Positions 6,447-7,824 of a stretch of 7,824 bases of DNA are shown here, piece by piece. Positions within the stretch are counted from its first letter, which is position 1; the number at the start of each line of letters is the position of its first letter. The translations under genes and the position numbers were made by a program. The notes beneath the pieces were generated by a model. The model made no database searches, was not told where the DNA came from, and saw only the letters and a list, made by a program, of their open reading frames with translations. Source of the DNA: Cyanobacteria bacterium HKST-UBA02 (GTDB lineage Bacteria; Cyanobacteriota; Vampirovibrionia; Obscuribacterales; Obscuribacteraceae); NCBI GenBank assembly GCA_020431945.1, contig JAGQHH010000129.1:1-7824 (forward strand). Reading direction: 5' to 3'.

Positions 6447-7229
6447 ATGACCAATCAGCCGATAGTCAACGTATTCGAAGACGAAGAGCACATGATAGGC
6501 GCTCTGGCGGAGCGCATCGTCGATATGGCGGCAGCCTGCCAGAAGCGGACGGGCAGATTCGTAGCAGCGCTATCCGGTGGCAACACCCCCCGCCCTCTTT
6601 ACGAGAAGCTCGCCACCGAGCCCTTCGTGAGCCGCATGGACTGGGAGAGCTGCTATTTCTTCCTTTCGGATGAACGCTGTGTGGATCACGCCAGCTCCGA
6701 AAGCAATTACAACATGATCAGACAGTGTCTGCTCCAGAAGGCTCCGGTGCCCGAAGAGAATATCTTCGCCACCCGCTACCAGGAAGAAGACCCGGCAAAA
6801 TCCGCCGCCGACTACCAGAGCACCATCGAGAATTTCTTCGGAGATAGCGACGGGGTTCCCGTCTTCGATCTGATTCTTCTGGGGATGGGTCCCGACGGTC
6901 ACACCGCCTCGCTCTTCCCCGGCACCACCGCTCTTGACGAGAAAGACAAGCTGGTGGTGGCCAATTTCGTCGAGAAGTTCGACGCTTATCGCATTACTTT
7001 CACCCTCCCCCTGATCAATCGTGCCGAGCACGTATTCTTCATGGTCACCGGTCACGCCAAGTCCGAGATCGTCGCCTCGGTTCTCAGCGACGAATCCACG
7101 GACTATCCTGCTCAGCTAGTCGGTCAATCCGATTACTCTGGTGGCGAGACTCGAGACCTGTGCACTATTACCTGGTACCTGGACAAAGGAGCATCGTCGC
7201 TCCTGGACCTGGCCGCTACCCCGACCTAG
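6447..7229 (+). CDS. pgl: 6-phosphogluconolactonase (260 aa)
   Basis: Hydrolyses 6-phosphogluconolactone, the Zwf product, to 6-phosphogluconate. It belongs to the NagB/RpiA/Pgl (DevB-type) superfamily. Motifs are [13 protein letters not shown] at 43-55 (phosphate-binding loop), [23 protein letters not shown] at 71-93, and [16 protein letters not shown] at 144-159 with the family's conserved Asp150-Gly151-His152. [19 protein letters not shown] follows at 187-205. PAQLV near 221-225 and a final WYLDKGAS are typical C-terminal features, separated by a small insertion around 226-240. I prefer the ATG at 6447, where homologues usually begin ([10 protein letters not shown]) and a GAGAG lies 8 nt upstream. 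An in-frame ATG at 6432 would add five residues and overlap the opcA stop as ATGA; it cannot be excluded. The close spacing to opcA and gnd means one transcript. Confidence 0.95.
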   Translation: MTNQPIVNVFEDEEHMIGALAERIVDMAAACQKRTGRFVAALSGGNTPRPLYEKLATEPFVSRMDWESCYFFLSDERCVDHASSESNYNMIRQCLLQKAPVPEENIFATRYQEEDPAKSAADYQSTIENFFGDSDGVPVFDLILLGMGPDGHTASLFPGTTALDEKDKLVVANFVEKFDAYRITFTLPLINRAEHVFFMVTGHAKSEIVASVLSDESTDYPAQLVGQSDYSGGETRDLCTITWYLDKGASSLLDLAATPT

Positions 7230-7232
7230 AAA

Positions 7233-7248
7233 AAGGAGCAAAGGAGCA
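7233..7248 (+). promoter_or_regulatory. Tandem duplicated Shine-Dalgarno site before gnd
   Basis: AAGGAGCA occurs twice head to tail (7233-7240 and 7241-7248). The second AAGGAG ends 6 nt before the ATG at 7253, the ideal distance; the first ends 14 nt before it. The duplication fills most of the pgl-gnd spacer. Confidence 0.75.
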
Positions 7249-7252
7249 GACA

Positions 7253-7824
7253 ATGAGCGACAAATCGAAAATTGGCTTGATCGGCCTCGGTGTCATGGGC
7301 GAGAATCTCGCACTCAACATCGAGCGCAACGGCTACCCGATCTCGGTCTATAACAGAAGCCCTGACAAAATCGACGAGTTCATGGCGGACCGGGCCAAAG
7401 GCAAAAAGGTGGCTGGTCACAAGGATATCGAGTCTTTCGTCGACAGCCTCGAGACGCCCAGAAAAATAATCCTCCTTGTCAAAGCCGGTGCTCCGGTGGA
7501 CTCCACCATCGACAAACTCCGTCCTTTTCTCGATGACGGCGATATCATCATCGACGGAGGCAACTCCCATTTCGAGGACACCAGAAGACGGGAAAAGAGC
7601 CTGGCCATGGACAACGTTCATCTGATCGGCTGCGGAGTCTCCGGCGGCGAAGAAGGCGCTCTCAACGGACCTTCTCTGATGCCCGGCGGCGAGAAGTCGG
7701 CATACAAAGAGATCCAGCCGATTCTCGAAGCCATCGCAGCCCAGGTCAATGACGGTCCCTGTGTCACATATCTCGGACCCGACGGTGCCGGTCACTTCGT
7801 GAAGATGGTGCACAACGGCATCGA
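7253..7824 (+). CDS. gnd: 6-phosphogluconate dehydrogenase, decarboxylating (partial, N-terminal 190 aa)
   Basis: Oxidatively decarboxylates 6-phosphogluconate to ribulose-5-phosphate with NADP+, the last step of the oxidative branch. The Rossmann motif [20 protein letters not shown] is at 8-27. VYNRSPDK at 33-40 ends the second strand with the Asn-Arg-Ser pattern typical of NADP+-preferring enzymes. LVKAGAPVD (75-83) and [16 protein letters not shown] (98-113) follow. The substrate-binding signature [19 protein letters not shown] is at 128-146, and [10 protein letters not shown] at 181-190 holds the catalytic Lys184 and Asn188. The window ends two bases into the next codon, so the helical C-terminal domain (family total about 470 aa) is missing. 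The sequence [25 protein letters not shown] and the overall wording resemble cyanobacterial Gnd more than enterobacterial, judged from memory. It starts 23 nt after the pgl stop with a strong ribosome site, so it belongs to the operon. Confidence 0.97.
   Translation, partial: MSDKSKIGLIGLGVMGENLALNIERNGYPISVYNRSPDKIDEFMADRAKGKKVAGHKDIESFVDSLETPRKIILLVKAGAPVDSTIDKLRPFLDDGDIIIDGGNSHFEDTRRREKSLAMDNVHLIGCGVSGGEEGALNGPSLMPGGEKSAYKEIQPILEAIAAQVNDGPCVTYLGPDGAGHFVKMVHNGI

Overview
The window holds the start of an oxidative pentose phosphate operon on the + strand, a divergent minus-strand cluster of an FAD-dependent oxidase and three poorly characterised envelope or membrane proteins, and the 3' end of a group II intron at the left edge. 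The operon order zwf-opcA-pgl-gnd and the presence of opcA point to the cyanobacterial/actinobacterial OpcA world. By eye, Zwf and Gnd look closest to cyanobacterial proteins. Moderate GC, AGA/AGG-tolerant codon use, a group II intron and absence of the known redox cysteines in Zwf make a non-photosynthetic relative of Cyanobacteria (Vampirovibrionia/Melainabacteria-like, e.g. Obscuribacterales) a reasonable guess, but this is inference without a database search.

Layout. 1-71: 3' part of group II intron domain V plus all of domain VI, ending at a clean 3' splice boundary. 72-374: no convincing gene; a 12-nt tandem repeat lies just after the intron. 375-839 and 840-1256 (minus): two small multi-spanning membrane proteins whose stop and start codons abut. 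1257-1337: short spacer with a perfect 7-bp hairpin. 1338-1964 (minus): an exported, probably lipid-anchored protein with an FG-GAP-like calcium-loop motif. 1969-3477 (minus): a VAO/PCMH-type FAD oxidase. 3478-3643: divergent promoter region. 3644-5260 zwf, 5260-6435 opcA, 6447-7229 pgl (possible start 6432) and 7253 to the end gnd (partial), all +.

How the genes work together. Zwf oxidises glucose-6-phosphate to 6-phosphogluconolactone, OpcA is its assembly/activation factor, Pgl hydrolyses the lactone, and Gnd decarboxylates 6-phosphogluconate to ribulose-5-phosphate; together they make two NADPH per glucose-6-phosphate. zwf/opcA overlap by 1 nt, opcA and pgl are at most 11 nt apart (or overlap by 4 nt), and pgl/gnd are 23 nt apart, so one transcript with translational coupling is likely. 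The minus-strand genes look like a second operon headed by the FAD oxidase, with no sequence-visible link to the pentose phosphate pathway beyond the shared intergenic region.
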